DNA of 64,000 nucleotides from Millisia brevis NBRC 105863 (GTDB lineage Bacteria > Actinomycetota > Actinomycetes > Mycobacteriales > Mycobacteriaceae): contig NZ_BCRN01000007.1 of the NCBI RefSeq assembly GCF_001552615.1, positions 124,001 to 188,000 on the forward strand, written 5' to 3'. Below the pieces are notes generated by a model, which saw only the letters and a list, made by a program, of their open reading frames with translations, made no database searches and had not been told where the DNA came from. A program made the position numbers and the translations under genes. Shown here piece after piece: positions 20,401 through 29,900 of this stretch (positions within the stretch are counted from its first letter, which is position 1; every line of letters starts with the position of its first letter).

Positions 20401-22538
20401 ATGGCCGCCAACGGCCCCGCGACGAGACACCAGTCGGGTGTGTTGACGCCCGCGATGTCCAACCGGTCGCCGCGGGCGGACGGATCGAGGTAGCGATCGA
20501 TCGCCTCGGGCGCCGCGTGGATCGAGACGGTGGCGCCCGGCGGACTCGCGGCGATCACGTCGCTGCGGCCGAGTACCAGTCGGACCGCGTCCTGTGGGCC
20601 GAGGACCCCCGACAGCAACGCCGCCGCGTATTCGCCGGCGCTGTACCCGACCATCGCGGTCGGCGAGACACCGTGCGAGATCAGCGAACGGCCGAGCCCG
20701 TACTCGATCGCCAGCAATCCCACACCCGCATCCGGCACGTGCTCGCGACGGCTGAACCCGACCCCGTGGGTGGTGACGTGCTCGAGCAGGTCGACACCCG
20801 GCCGGTGGCGCGCGTGGATGCGCGCGCACGCGTCGAACGCCTCCCGGAAGACCGGATCCGCGGCATGGATCTCGCGGATCCCGGCACAATCCTGACCGCC
20901 CGTGCCGGGGAAGACGAACACCACCGGCGGTGGTGGCGAATCGACTGTCCGCGAACCGTTGTCGCGGCGACCTCCCCCGGCGGCCGCGACCGATCCGTCG
21001 GTGCTCGCGACCAATGCCCTTCGGTGGGTGTGGATTCCGCGGCCCCGGGAGAGCGAGAATGCGAGGTCCGCCAGCTGATCGGGTGTCGAGGCACCCGCAC
21101 CCAACCGATCGCGGGTCTGCCGCTCCAGGGCCGCGAGAGCGGCGCCGCTGCGCGCCGACAGCGTGATCACCTGGTGCGCACGCCCGCCCCGGGAGTCCCG
21201 CGGCTTCGGCGGCGCGGCCACGATGACATGGGCATTGGTGCCGCCGACTCCGAACGAGCTGACACCGGCGATGCGTTCGCCGGCGATCGGCCACGATTCC
21301 GCGGCCACGTTGACCCGGAACGGGGAGGAGGAGAAATCGATGATCGGATTCGGTCGCGCGAAGTTCGCGGTCGGCGGGACCGTACCGGACTCCACTGCGA
21401 GCACCGTCTTGATGAAGCCGGCGACCCCGGCGGCCGCGTCGGTATGCCCGATATTTCCCTTGACCGCGCCGAGCAGGACCTCGCCGCTCGGCGCAGCCGG
21501 GCCACCGAACGCCTCGATCAGCGCCCGCACCTCGATCGGGTCGCCGACCGGGGTCGCCGTCCCGTGCGCCTCGACGAACCCGATCTGCTCGGGCTCCACA
21601 CCGGCGGCGGTCTGCGCGGCCACGATGACCTCGCGCTGACCGTGACTGCTCGGTGCGGTGAACCCCACCTTGCGGCGCCCGTCGTTGTTGACCGCACTGC
21701 CCTTGATCACCGCACGGATCCGGTCGCCGTCGGCGATGGCATCGGACAGCCGTCTCAGCACCACCATCCCGGCACCGTCGGACGGCACCGAACCGTCGGC
21801 GTCGGCATCGAAGGGGCGGCATCGTCCGTCGTGGGACATCGGGGCACCGGCGATATAGCGATAGTGCGGTACCGCCGACGGGTCGATACTGACGCCACCG
21901 GCCAACGCGATATCGCAGCCGAACGACAGCAGGTCCTGGCAGGCGGTGTGGATCGCCACCAGCGATGTCGAGCACGCGGTACGAATCGTCATCGACGGTC
22001 CGGTCAGGCCGAGTTCGTAGGAGATCCGGGTCGCCAATCCGGACTCCAGATTTCCCAGCTGCGCCGCCGGAACGGCCAACCGATCGTCGGCCGACCGCGG
22101 GTGGACATGCGACAGCAGATAGCGATTCTGCCCGGACCCCGCGTAGACACCGATGCGCGGATCATCGGCGGACGGGGCGGCCCACGGATCGGCCAGCACA
22201 CCGGCGGCCTCGAGAGCATGCCAACCGATCTCCAGCAGCTTTCGTTGCTGCGGATCCATGAACGAGGCATCGCGGGCGGAAAACCCGAAGAAGTCCGCGT
22301 CGAACTGCCGTGCCCCGTCGATCCGACCGCCCGCGAACACCACATCCGGATCGCCGAGCAGCCGTTCGTCGACCTGCGTCGGGTCCGGCACCGTTCGCGT
22401 GATCAGATCCCGCCGATGCAGCAGGTTGTCCCAGAACCGCTCGACGGTCGGGGAACCGGGGAAGATGGCCGCCATGGCGATCACCGCGATCTCGAAATCC
22501 GCGCTCTCCGAACGGCTCATCGGATCGGCGGCGGTCAT
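17412..22538 (-). CDS. Type I PKS module: KS-AT-methyltransferase-ACP
   Basis: 1708 aa. The ketosynthase has TACSTSL (Cys about residue 188), EAHGTAT and GHTDAAAG. The acyltransferase has VGYSAGEY (Ser about 631, with Tyr in place of the usual His before Ser) and AGHS where malonyl enzymes have HAFH. A methyltransferase follows with the SAM motif LEIGSGRGHL (about 1257) and ALNVIHAV. The carrier has DLGGESL (Ser about 1609). There is no KR, DH or ER, so the module would leave a C-methylated beta-keto unit unless partner enzymes act. I chose the ATG at 22538-22536 because it overlaps the upstream stop (ATGA) and sits just before the KS; the reading frame stays open further upstream only as antisense of the next gene. 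Confidence 0.9.
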   Translation of the reverse strand: MTAADPMSRSESADFEIAVIAMAAIFPGSPTVERFWDNLLHRRDLITRTVPDPTQVDERLLGDPDVVFAGGRIDGARQFDADFFGFSARDASFMDPQQRKLLEIGWHALEAAGVLADPWAAPSADDPRIGVYAGSGQNRYLLSHVHPRSADDRLAVPAAQLGNLESGLATRISYELGLTGPSMTIRTACSTSLVAIHTACQDLLSFGCDIALAGGVSIDPSAVPHYRYIAGAPMSHDGRCRPFDADADGSVPSDGAGMVVLRRLSDAIADGDRIRAVIKGSAVNNDGRRKVGFTAPSSHGQREVIVAAQTAAGVEPEQIGFVEAHGTATPVGDPIEVRALIEAFGGPAAPSGEVLLGAVKGNIGHTDAAAGVAGFIKTVLAVESGTVPPTANFARPNPIIDFSSSPFRVNVAAESWPIAGERIAGVSSFGVGGTNAHVIVAAPPKPRDSRGGRAHQVITLSARSGAALAALERQTRDRLGAGASTPDQLADLAFSLSRGRGIHTHRRALVASTDGSVAAAGGGRRDNGSRTVDSPPPPVVFVFPGTGGQDCAGIREIHAADPVFREAFDACARIHARHRPGVDLLEHVTTHGVGFSRREHVPDAGVGLLAIEYGLGRSLISHGVSPTAMVGYSAGEYAAALLSGVLGPQDAVRLVLGRSDVIAASPPGATVSIHAAPEAIDRYLDPSARGDRLDIAGVNTPDWCLVAGPLAAIRSLEAALDADGIEYHRLPVRAAGHSWLLDAELGRLAEVTGTITAQPPALPYVSCSTGRWIAHEDLADGTYWSRHLREPVRFDSALRTALSAGPSLVLEVGPGAWMSSVIAKHPVVSETVAVVATQPAAAPGYPGILGALATCWELGVSVRDLPHAIGVRNRVSVPGYPFASSEYWLDEVEPGVAHRGTSAESGTDYRGGWRLAAVPRAVGIPGDDVRVVDLGAGPIDVDEAAGRLHAQLGTPDQPATIVVTGTGLFDPTAAEFATDDAYPVEAMVAAVSALPGCGRCLLLDLHGIDDAATITDIIAAEIATAETTVVRTPSQRWVRCRIRPSSQRRPEGRGAAFSDDRLIAEIGRARSAENDAIAALPAQRPGSTEREIDELCRLLLHEFLRSTGIDIATGTVLSLDDVHAALGAAPRWHRFIGALLGLLAADGDLVIDADRIRFLRDLSPAGTAGDAAARIIRADPAAAAEVELLVRIAAGYPAVFAEQVDQKEVLFPDGHVSGMRELVERKLASTFLPVYQPILIDMVGALAAAAHRPLRVLEIGSGRGHLTWPLLAALRNAGPVEYHVTDIGRSFVVESQARVRAAGDFGDVRFGVLDIAEDPARQGYAVGSFDLVLALNVIHAVPNLRAAVDNAISLTAPGGVFALLEGYRMPRPAVLVAGLYEGWWYFDDDIRADSPLIDPESWGRLLAEFDGVTVTTLPDLPDDVARADTTLVLARRERGSDGAESGEVRIAADALPDPLGEEWWLQIARRYPRAERVVITSAAPDDDADGTAVPRFARRAATISRGCAAGNRAGHSLWTHVIGGDGRGRLPDEHVETLYVPPPDDADSPASQGNTATAGHPELFNRRPNLATAFVAPRGGIEEVVAGIWREVLGLDRVGVHDDLVDLGGESLMVMQIASRVRRRYGVPMAMRDVFAAKTVGELSTLIDGRRTSPTAALTAETAETITPSPRRGRRVWRAADGRLLAAVPAGRSAAGEQAAPTEGAARD

Positions 22539-25500
22539 CGCGCAGCCGCCGGGTCGTGGGTGCCGCGCCCGGAGGACGGCGCCATCAGCTGCCGAAGGTA
22601 TCGACCGACAACGTGCGAATCGATGGGCGGGCAAACGATTGCGTTCCCATCGAGGACGCTTCGGGCACGGGTGCAGTCGAGACGGATCGAGCCCATCTCC
22701 GGCGACCGGGCACCGGCGCCGACGATCGTGGCGGCCGCGCGGGTCGCCGTCGACGCACCGGGTTGGACCGCGGAATCGGTCAGGGCGGTCACCCAGTCCT
22801 CCCAGGGGATGCCGGCGCATTCGTATCCGAGCTCCCGAGCCGTCGAAAAGACGGCGTCCAGGGTGGTCTCGGTCGGATTCGCGAGATGGAAATCGGCGCC
22901 GGCGGGGTCGGGCAAACGGTCGGTCGCCAATGCGATACCGAGGTGGGCGACCGCCGAAGCGACGTAATCGACCGGAACGAAGTTGATCGGTGTCGCCGTG
23001 GACCCCGGCGAATCGGCCCGCGGAATCACCCCCAGTTCCAGGCAGGCGGTGACGATGTTCCACATCGCGTCGTCGTAAGCTCCCCTGCCGCTGACGCTGT
23101 GTGGGCTGATCCGGTGCGGTCGCACGACGGCCACCGGCAGCCCCCGCTCGCGGGCACGCAGCGCGATCTGCTCGGCGACCCATTTCGACTGCGGGTAGCC
23201 CAGTGCCAGCACGTCCTCGGCGGCGAGCCGCCGGCTCTCGACTATCGGTAGTCCGCGCTCGTCGCCCCGCACCACCGCACCCGAGGTCGACATGTGCAGC
23301 ACCGGTATCGCCCGACCGGTCGTGGCCAGATCGAAGACGTGTCGCGTTCCCGTGACGTTCATCGCGCTCAGGCGGCGGTACGAGGCGGTCACATCCACCC
23401 GCGCCGCGTTGTGGACGATCAGGTCGACCTCCGTCAACCCGGCGAACCGCCGATCGGTCAGCCCGAACCCGGGCAGTTCGATGTCACCGGCGACGGCATC
23501 GATCCGGTCCGCCCATCGAGGGTCCCGGAGCCGGTACTGCGACATGACCCGCTCGATCCGATCGGCGGCGTCGGCATCGCTGTCCGCCCGCACCGGACAG
23601 ATGACCCGGTGGACGCCGCGGTCGAGCAGTTCGGCCAGGACGAAGGCACCCACGAACCCGGTCGCTCCGGTGAGCAGCACCCGTTCGACCGCATCGACCG
23701 CCGCCGTCGGGGCGCCGGAACCGACCGTGTCGGCAAGTCTTCGAACATCCGCGAGCATCTCGGCCGTCGCGGTGGCCGGCGGCGGCTTGCGCCCGGGCGT
23801 CGACGACCGTTCGACGGCTTCGACCGCCCGGGTCATGCCCGACACCGTCGGCTCCGCCATCAGCTCGCCGATCGAGATCTCGATCCCCGATCGTTCGATG
23901 AAGGCCCGCAAATTGACCGCCAACAGCGAATGCCCACCCAGATCCTGGAATTCGGCGTCCGACGGAACGTCGGTGATACCGAGGACGTGCTGCCAGGCGT
24001 CCACCACCACGCGATGCGCCGGCGATCGAAATCTCCGGCCGCCGTCGGCGTCGCCCCGACCGTCGTCGCCCGTCGATTCCGCCGGTCCCGGCCGAGCTTC
24101 CCGCGACACCACCGCCGGCTGCGCGGTGTCGGCCGGCGTCACCCAGTGACGTCGGCCCTGGAAGCAGTAGGTGGGCAGGGAGATCCGACGCGGCGGCGGA
24201 CCGTCGATCCACTCCGGTCGATCCACGCGCACCCCGCGGGCCCACAGCCGTCCCACGGCCCGGGCCATCCGGGAGGCGTCACCCCCGGAAGCGTCCGCCG
24301 GGCCGAGGGTGGTGACCACCCGGCGGCCGAAGCCCCGTCGCGCGGCGATCCCCTGCAGGGTGTTCGACGGACCGATCTCGATCAGCACCGGACACCTCGA
24401 CTCGATGGCGTCGAAGGCCTCCCGATACCGAACCGGAACCCGGATCTGCCGAGCCCAGTAGTCACCGTCCGGCACCGCGGACGGGTCGAGCCAGTCGCCC
24501 GACGCACCGGATACCAGCGCCGCCGCCGGGCTGCGGAACGCGAAGCCCGAGACGCTGCGCCGAAACTCGTCGACAACGTCGTCCATCAGCGGCGAATGCA
24601 CCGCAACCGTTCCCGGCAGCCGCGTGGCGCGCACCCTGCGCATCCGCAGGTCGTCGACCAGCGCCTCGATCGAGGCGACGCCGCCGGAGACGACGGTCTG
24701 ATCGTCGGCATTCGCCGCTGCGATCGCGATATCGGTTGCACCCGCACGCGCGATCAGCTCCTCGGCGGTGCGCACATCGCAGGCGATGGCCACCGTCGCA
24801 CCGGGCGGCGGCTGCGCCATCAGTCGACCGCGAATCGCGGACAGCGCACACCCGGTCTGCCAGGTCATCGACCCGGCGACCGTGGCCGCGACCAGTTCGC
24901 CGAGGCTGTGTCCGACAACGGCGGCAGGACGCACGCCCCACTCGGCCAGCAACTCGGTGGTCGCGTACTCGACGACAAAGAGCGCCGGCTGGATGAACCG
25001 GGTATCGCTCAGCAGGTCGGTCGCACGGGTCGGGTCGTCGAATACTGCCCGCAGATCGATGCCGAAACGATCGCCGAGCAGTTCGAGACATCCGTCGACG
25101 GCGCGCCGGAACACCGGCTCCTCCCGGTAGAGGCCGGCGCCCATCAACGGGTACTGGGCGCCCTGGCCGGGGAAGAGGAAGCCGACCGCGCCACCGTCAC
25201 GGGAATCGACCGTCGCCGCCTCGTCGAGCGCATCGGCGATATCCGCGGCCGTGCGACCGACGACCACCGAGCGATACCGCAGTTCCCTGCGTCCCACCGC
25301 GAGGGTATGACAGACACGGGCGATGTCGACGTCACCGCGGGCGTGCAGCCAATCGACCAGGGCGCTGCGACCCTCCGCCAGGGCCACCGGATCGGCCGCC
25401 GACAGGCGCGCCAGCTGCCACCGCGGCGATGACACGGACATCGCCTGCTCCGGCCGGTCGTCCGGCGGGTCGGCGACGATCGCATGCGCATTGGTGCCGC

Positions 25501-26752
25501 CGATTCCGAAGGAACTGACCGCGGCGAGCCGTCGGGTACCCGGCCGGGGCCACGCGATCGGCTCCGCTGCCACCCGGAATCCGCAGGTGGCGAAGTCGGC
25601 GGTCGGGTTCGGTTCCTCGAAGTGAAGGGTCGGCGGAATGCGATCGTGCCGATACGCACCGAGGATGTTGATCAAGCCGACCACACCGGCCGCGGTGTCG
25701 GTATGCCCGATGGCGGTCTTGACCGAACCGAGCCAGTGCCCATCGGTGCCGGTGGACTCGAAGGCCTCGGTCAGCGCCTGCACCTCGACCGCGTCGCCCA
25801 GCGGTGTCCCGGTGCCGTGTGCCTCGATGTAGTGAATGTCGTCCGGTCGTATATCGGCGATCGCCACGGCCTCCGCGATCACGGCCGCCTGGCCGTCCAG
25901 GCTCGGCGCGGTGAAGCTCAGCTTGTCGGCGCCGTCGTTGTTGATCGCCGTACCCAGCAGCACACCGAGGATCTCGTCCCGATCGGCGACCGCGTCGTCG
26001 AGCCGCTTGAGCAGCACGAAGGCGGATGCATCGCCGGGTACCGCACCGCCCGCGCGTCGGTCGAAGGCACGGCAGAAACCGTCCGCCGAATTGGTGCCGC
26101 CCGGTCGATATCGGTAGCCGGTCTGCGGGAACGAGACGGTCACGCCGCCCGCCACCGCCAGATCGGATTCGCCCGCGAGCAGACTCTGCGCCGCCAGATG
26201 GACGGCGACCAAGCCGGAGGAACATCCCGTCCCGACGGTGACCGCGGGCCCCCGCAAATCGAAGTGATACGCCAGACGCGTGGTGAGGAAATCCTTGGTA
26301 TTGCCGAGCGATACCGACAGAAGCCCAACATCCCTAATTACCTGCGGGTTTCGAGCGACATTGGCCAGTAGGTAGCTGTTGAAACCGGAAGCCGCGAACG
26401 ATCCGATCGCCCCATCGAATCGGGTCGGATCGTAGCCCGCCGATTCGAACAGTTCCCACACCGTCTCGAGGGCGATCCGCTGCTGCGGATCGACGATATC
26501 GGCCTCCGATGCGGCATAGCCGAAGAGATTCGAGTCGAAGCGATCGACATCCGCGAGCAGGAAGCGGCGCCGAACGACGGCCCCCGAAGCGATCTCGTCG
26601 GCGGTGAACCCTTCGGCCATGAGCATCTCATCGGTCAATTCCACCGCGGAGTTGCATCCATTTTGAATATTCAACCAGAATTCCGATACCGACCGAGCAC
26701 CCGGAAATCGACCTGCAGCACCGATGACCGCTATCGCCGGAGCACCACCCAA
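22535..26752 (-). CDS. Type I PKS module with terminal reductase: KS-AT-ACP-TD
   Basis: About 1405 aa. The KS has GTGCSSGL (Cys about residue 176), EAHGTGT and GHTDTAAG. The AT has GHSLGE (Ser about 613) and VAVHSP, a malonyl-like specificity motif. The carrier has DLGGHSL (about 941). The C-terminal domain is a thioester reductase of the SDR type: LLTGATGFVG (about 1030) and YPQSKW (about 1185). Such domains release the chain as an aldehyde or alcohol, so this first gene probably encodes the last module. The frame is open to 26866, but I favour a TTG at 26752-26750 with GGTGAGG 5 nt upstream, which begins just before the KS motif; the extra N-terminus is arginine-rich and unlike KS proteins. 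It is the first gene of the leftward operon. Confidence 0.87.
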   Translation of the reverse strand: MGGAPAIAVIGAAGRFPGARSVSEFWLNIQNGCNSAVELTDEMLMAEGFTADEIASGAVVRRRFLLADVDRFDSNLFGYAASEADIVDPQQRIALETVWELFESAGYDPTRFDGAIGSFAASGFNSYLLANVARNPQVIRDVGLLSVSLGNTKDFLTTRLAYHFDLRGPAVTVGTGCSSGLVAVHLAAQSLLAGESDLAVAGGVTVSFPQTGYRYRPGGTNSADGFCRAFDRRAGGAVPGDASAFVLLKRLDDAVADRDEILGVLLGTAINNDGADKLSFTAPSLDGQAAVIAEAVAIADIRPDDIHYIEAHGTGTPLGDAVEVQALTEAFESTGTDGHWLGSVKTAIGHTDTAAGVVGLINILGAYRHDRIPPTLHFEEPNPTADFATCGFRVAAEPIAWPRPGTRRLAAVSSFGIGGTNAHAIVADPPDDRPEQAMSVSSPRWQLARLSAADPVALAEGRSALVDWLHARGDVDIARVCHTLAVGRRELRYRSVVVGRTAADIADALDEAATVDSRDGGAVGFLFPGQGAQYPLMGAGLYREEPVFRRAVDGCLELLGDRFGIDLRAVFDDPTRATDLLSDTRFIQPALFVVEYATTELLAEWGVRPAAVVGHSLGELVAATVAGSMTWQTGCALSAIRGRLMAQPPPGATVAIACDVRTAEELIARAGATDIAIAAANADDQTVVSGGVASIEALVDDLRMRRVRATRLPGTVAVHSPLMDDVVDEFRRSVSGFAFRSPAAALVSGASGDWLDPSAVPDGDYWARQIRVPVRYREAFDAIESRCPVLIEIGPSNTLQGIAARRGFGRRVVTTLGPADASGGDASRMARAVGRLWARGVRVDRPEWIDGPPPRRISLPTYCFQGRRHWVTPADTAQPAVVSREARPGPAESTGDDGRGDADGGRRFRSPAHRVVVDAWQHVLGITDVPSDAEFQDLGGHSLLAVNLRAFIERSGIEISIGELMAEPTVSGMTRAVEAVERSSTPGRKPPPATATAEMLADVRRLADTVGSGAPTAAVDAVERVLLTGATGFVGAFVLAELLDRGVHRVICPVRADSDADAADRIERVMSQYRLRDPRWADRIDAVAGDIELPGFGLTDRRFAGLTEVDLIVHNAARVDVTASYRRLSAMNVTGTRHVFDLATTGRAIPVLHMSTSGAVVRGDERGLPIVESRRLAAEDVLALGYPQSKWVAEQIALRARERGLPVAVVRPHRISPHSVSGRGAYDDAMWNIVTACLELGVIPRADSPGSTATPINFVPVDYVASAVAHLGIALATDRLPDPAGADFHLANPTETTLDAVFSTARELGYECAGIPWEDWVTALTDSAVQPGASTATRAAATIVGAGARSPEMGSIRLDCTRARSVLDGNAIVCPPIDSHVVGRYLRQLMAPSSGRGTHDPAAAR

Positions 26753-26902
26753 GACATCCTCACCAACCTCTTGATCGCCGCCACCGGAGGGTGAACGGAC
26801 AAAAGCTCCCAGCAGCCGAAGTCGACGAAGCAGCCTCGCATCCGCCCTAAATAGGCAGCACCACAAGGCCTTACCGAAATTGACAGCGATACGACGTAGC
26901 GG

Positions 26903-26931
26903 TTGACCCGCGTCCGACCACTTACTAACGT
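26903..26931 (+). promoter_or_regulatory. Promoter for the rightward operon (TTGACC-N17-TAACGT)
   Basis: TTGACC at 26903-26908 and TAACGT at 26926-26931 are separated by exactly 17 nt. Transcription would start near 26938, which falls at the GTG I take as the start of the ABC transporter gene. That predicts a leaderless message, which is common in actinobacteria. The iron box begins 4 nt downstream. Confidence 0.6.
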
Positions 26932-26934
26932 AAC

Positions 26935-26953
26935 CAAGGTGAGCCTAACAAAA
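26935..26953. promoter_or_regulatory. Iron box (IdeR/DmdR1-type operator)
   Basis: The 19-mer CAAGGTGAGCCTAACAAAA matches the known DmdR/IdeR box TTAGGTGAGCCTAACCTAA at 15 of 19 positions, with an unbroken run of 13 from position 3. It covers the predicted transcription start and start codon of the ABC transporter gene, where iron-loaded repressor would block initiation. It also lies about 180 bp upstream of the divergent PKS start, so it could influence both operons. No second box was found between the operons. Confidence 0.75.
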
Positions 26954-29900
26954 GAGACCGAAAGCGCAAGATCGCCGTCCGATCGGGTGGGATCTATCGC
27001 GGAAGCGGTCCGCCGCCACGGTTGGCTCATCGCCCTGGGCGCCGTCCTCTCGGTGCTCTCCTCGGCCGCCGGACTGATCCCCTACGTCGTCGTCTTCTGG
27101 ATCGCTCGCGAAATCCTGGACCAGGCAGGGACTTCCAACCTCGCCGCGGCCGCATGGGTCGCCGCCGCAGCACTGCTCGTGCGAGCGATCGCCGGGGCGG
27201 GGTCGACCTATCTGTCCCACGTATCCGCCTATCGGGTCCTCGCCGACGTTCGAATCGCGCTGGCTCAAAAGCTGGATCACATGCCGCTCGGCCGGGTTCG
27301 ATCCACGTCTCCGGGCGATGTGAAGAAGGTCGTCCAGGAGGATGTCGAACAGTTGGAAGAGGGCATCGCACACGCGATTCCCGATCTGAGCGCTGCCGCG
27401 ACGGTTCCGATCGTCACCGCGATCATTCTTTTCACCGTCGACTGGCGCATGGGTTTGCTCACGATCGCATCGGTGCCGCTCGCCATCGCCGCGTTCGGCT
27501 GGTTCGCCTCCCGCGCGCTACCCGACATGCCCCGATACAACGAGTCGCTGGCCACGCTCAACTCGTCGGTGCTGTCCTACCTGTACGGCATCAAGGTCAT
27601 ACGCGGCTTCGTCGACGGTGCGCGACTGTCGGATCAGACTCGCCGCGGTATCGACCGACTGCGCGATATGCGACTGTCGCTCGCCCGCGCACAAAAGGTT
27701 CCGAATGGTCTATTCAACATCGCGATCTCCGCAAACGTCGCGTTGCTGGTTCCGTTCGGTGCACTCTTCTATCGGGACGGCTCCCTGTCCGGCGGAGACT
27801 TCGTGCTCTTCATGGTTCTCGGCCTGGGGTTCGCCCTTCCGATCCAACGGTTCATCATGACCAGCGCGGCGAGCATGGTGCGCGTGACCGAGTCGGCCAA
27901 GTCGATCCGGGAGATCCTCGACGCCGACGTCCTGCCGGTCGCCGAGACCCCTCGACTGCCTCGGGGCGACGACATCGAGTTGTCCGGGGTGTCGTTCGCC
28001 TACCACGACGACGACGTGCTGCACGACATCGACCTGCGGATCCCGCAGGGTTCGACGTTCGCCCTCGTCGGCCCGAGCGGTGCCGGGAAGACGACGGTGG
28101 CCCGGCTGATCGCACGGTTCTGGGATACGCGCACCGGGACGGTGCGCATCGGCGGGGTCGACGTGAAGGACATCGCACCGGACGAGTTGGCCCGCCGGAT
28201 CGCCCTGGTCGCCCAGGACGATTACCTGTTCAACGACTCGATCCTGGAGAACATCCGGATGGGCCGCCCCGACGCGTCCGACCAGGAGGTGATCGAGGCC
28301 GCCCGACTCGCTCGGGTCGACGAGTTCGTCGACGACCTCGAGGCGCTCGGACGCACCACGGTCGGCACCGGCGGGATGCGGCTGTCCGGCGGTCAGCGCC
28401 AACGGATCTCGATCGCCCGAGCACTGCTGAAGGCCGCCCCGATCGTCATACTCGACGAGGCCACCGCCTTCCTGGATGCGGAAAACGAACTCGCGCTGCG
28501 CGAGGCCATCGCCGAACTCGGCCGCGGGCGCACCCTGATCGTGGTCGCGCACCGAATCGCCTCGGTGGCGGAATCCGACGCGATCGCCGTCCTCGACAAC
28601 GGCTCGGTCTCCGGCGTCGGCACGCACGGTGAACTCCTCGACCACAACGCCCTCTACCGGCGACTGTGGTCGACCTACAACGACGCCGAGGGCTGGCACC
28701 TCAACGCACCGGACAGGGCCACCTCGGCCCCGAAGCCCACCCGGTCGCCGGCGAGCACGACCGACCCGGATACCGACACCGAGGCGGCCGTCGAGATCGG
28801 TTCGCTGCCCTTCGGTCGGCAATGGCTCGAATTCCTCGGCCCCTATCGCCGACGGTTCCTCACCCGCGCCGTCCCCTTCCTGATCCTCGACGGCATGCTG
28901 CGCGGCGCCCCGATCCTGGTGGTCTACCTCGCCCTGCGGGACCTGATCGAGGACCGCGTCGACGTCGAACGCGCGGTTCTCTACGGTGTGCTGCTCATCG
29001 CGATCCTGACGACCCGCGTCTTCGTCAATGCCGCGGCCTTCGGGCATCTCTGGGAGATCAGTGCGCGCGCGATCGCGCGGGTGCAGACGGTCCTGCTGCA
29101 ACGCATCCGGCGCATCCCGCTCGGCACGCTCAGCCGCGAGGACAGCGGTCGGGTCTCGACACTGGTTACCTCCGACGCGAACGGATTGGATTTCGTCGGC
29201 ATACCGGTGGTGGTGATCTCGGCGATCTGCGCCCCACCGATCGCCGCGACCATCATGCTGTTCCTGGATTGGCGGCTGGCCCTGTTGATTCTCGCGGGCG
29301 TCCCGCTCTTCCTGGTGACCGTGTGGTGGGGCGACCGGTCCTTCGCACGACTGGCCGACCAGGTCGCCGAGGATCGCTCCTCCGCCAGCGCAGCGCTGAT
29401 CGAGCACGTCCGAGGGACAGCCGTCCTGCGCGCCTACCCCGGGACGCCCCGCGCGACGAGGTTCCTTGACGCGGTCCGGTCCCTGCGCCGATCGAGTACG
29501 CGCGCCGCCGTGGGGCTGGTGCCCAGCAGCGCCATCGGCAGCATCGGTCTCGAACTCGGCACCGTTGCTCTCATCGTGGTGGGCGTGTCCCTCTACTCGG
29601 CCGGATCCCTTTCCGCGGCAACGCTCGTGCTGTTCCTGGTGGTCTCGCTGGTCTTCTATCAACCGATCTCGGGACTGCACGACTTCGCCGGCATGCGGCG
29701 CATCCAGCAGACCTCCACACGGCGCATCGCGACGATCTGGGATGCCGAACTGCTCCGCCAACCCGACCACTCGGCGCCGGTCGCCGACGCGACCATCCGG
29801 CTCGACGACGTCTCCTTCGACTACGGGGTCGGCGGCGCGGACGACCGGCCGACCCTGTCGGGGATCGGTTTCGAGGTGCCGCAGGGAACGATCACCGCAC

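Noticed and set aside
22539-23183. Upstream extension of the KS-AT-MT-ACP frame into the preceding gene
   Set aside because: The frame is open by chance; its translation is Arg/Gly-rich, lies wholly inside the upstream TD domain, and a coupled ATG at 22538 sits right before the KS.
26753-26866. Longer N-terminus (38 residues) for the first PKS gene
   Set aside because: It has no ribosome site, reads Arg/Leu-rich and unlike KS N-termini, while a TTG at 26752 has GGTGAGG at proper spacing. Not fully excluded.
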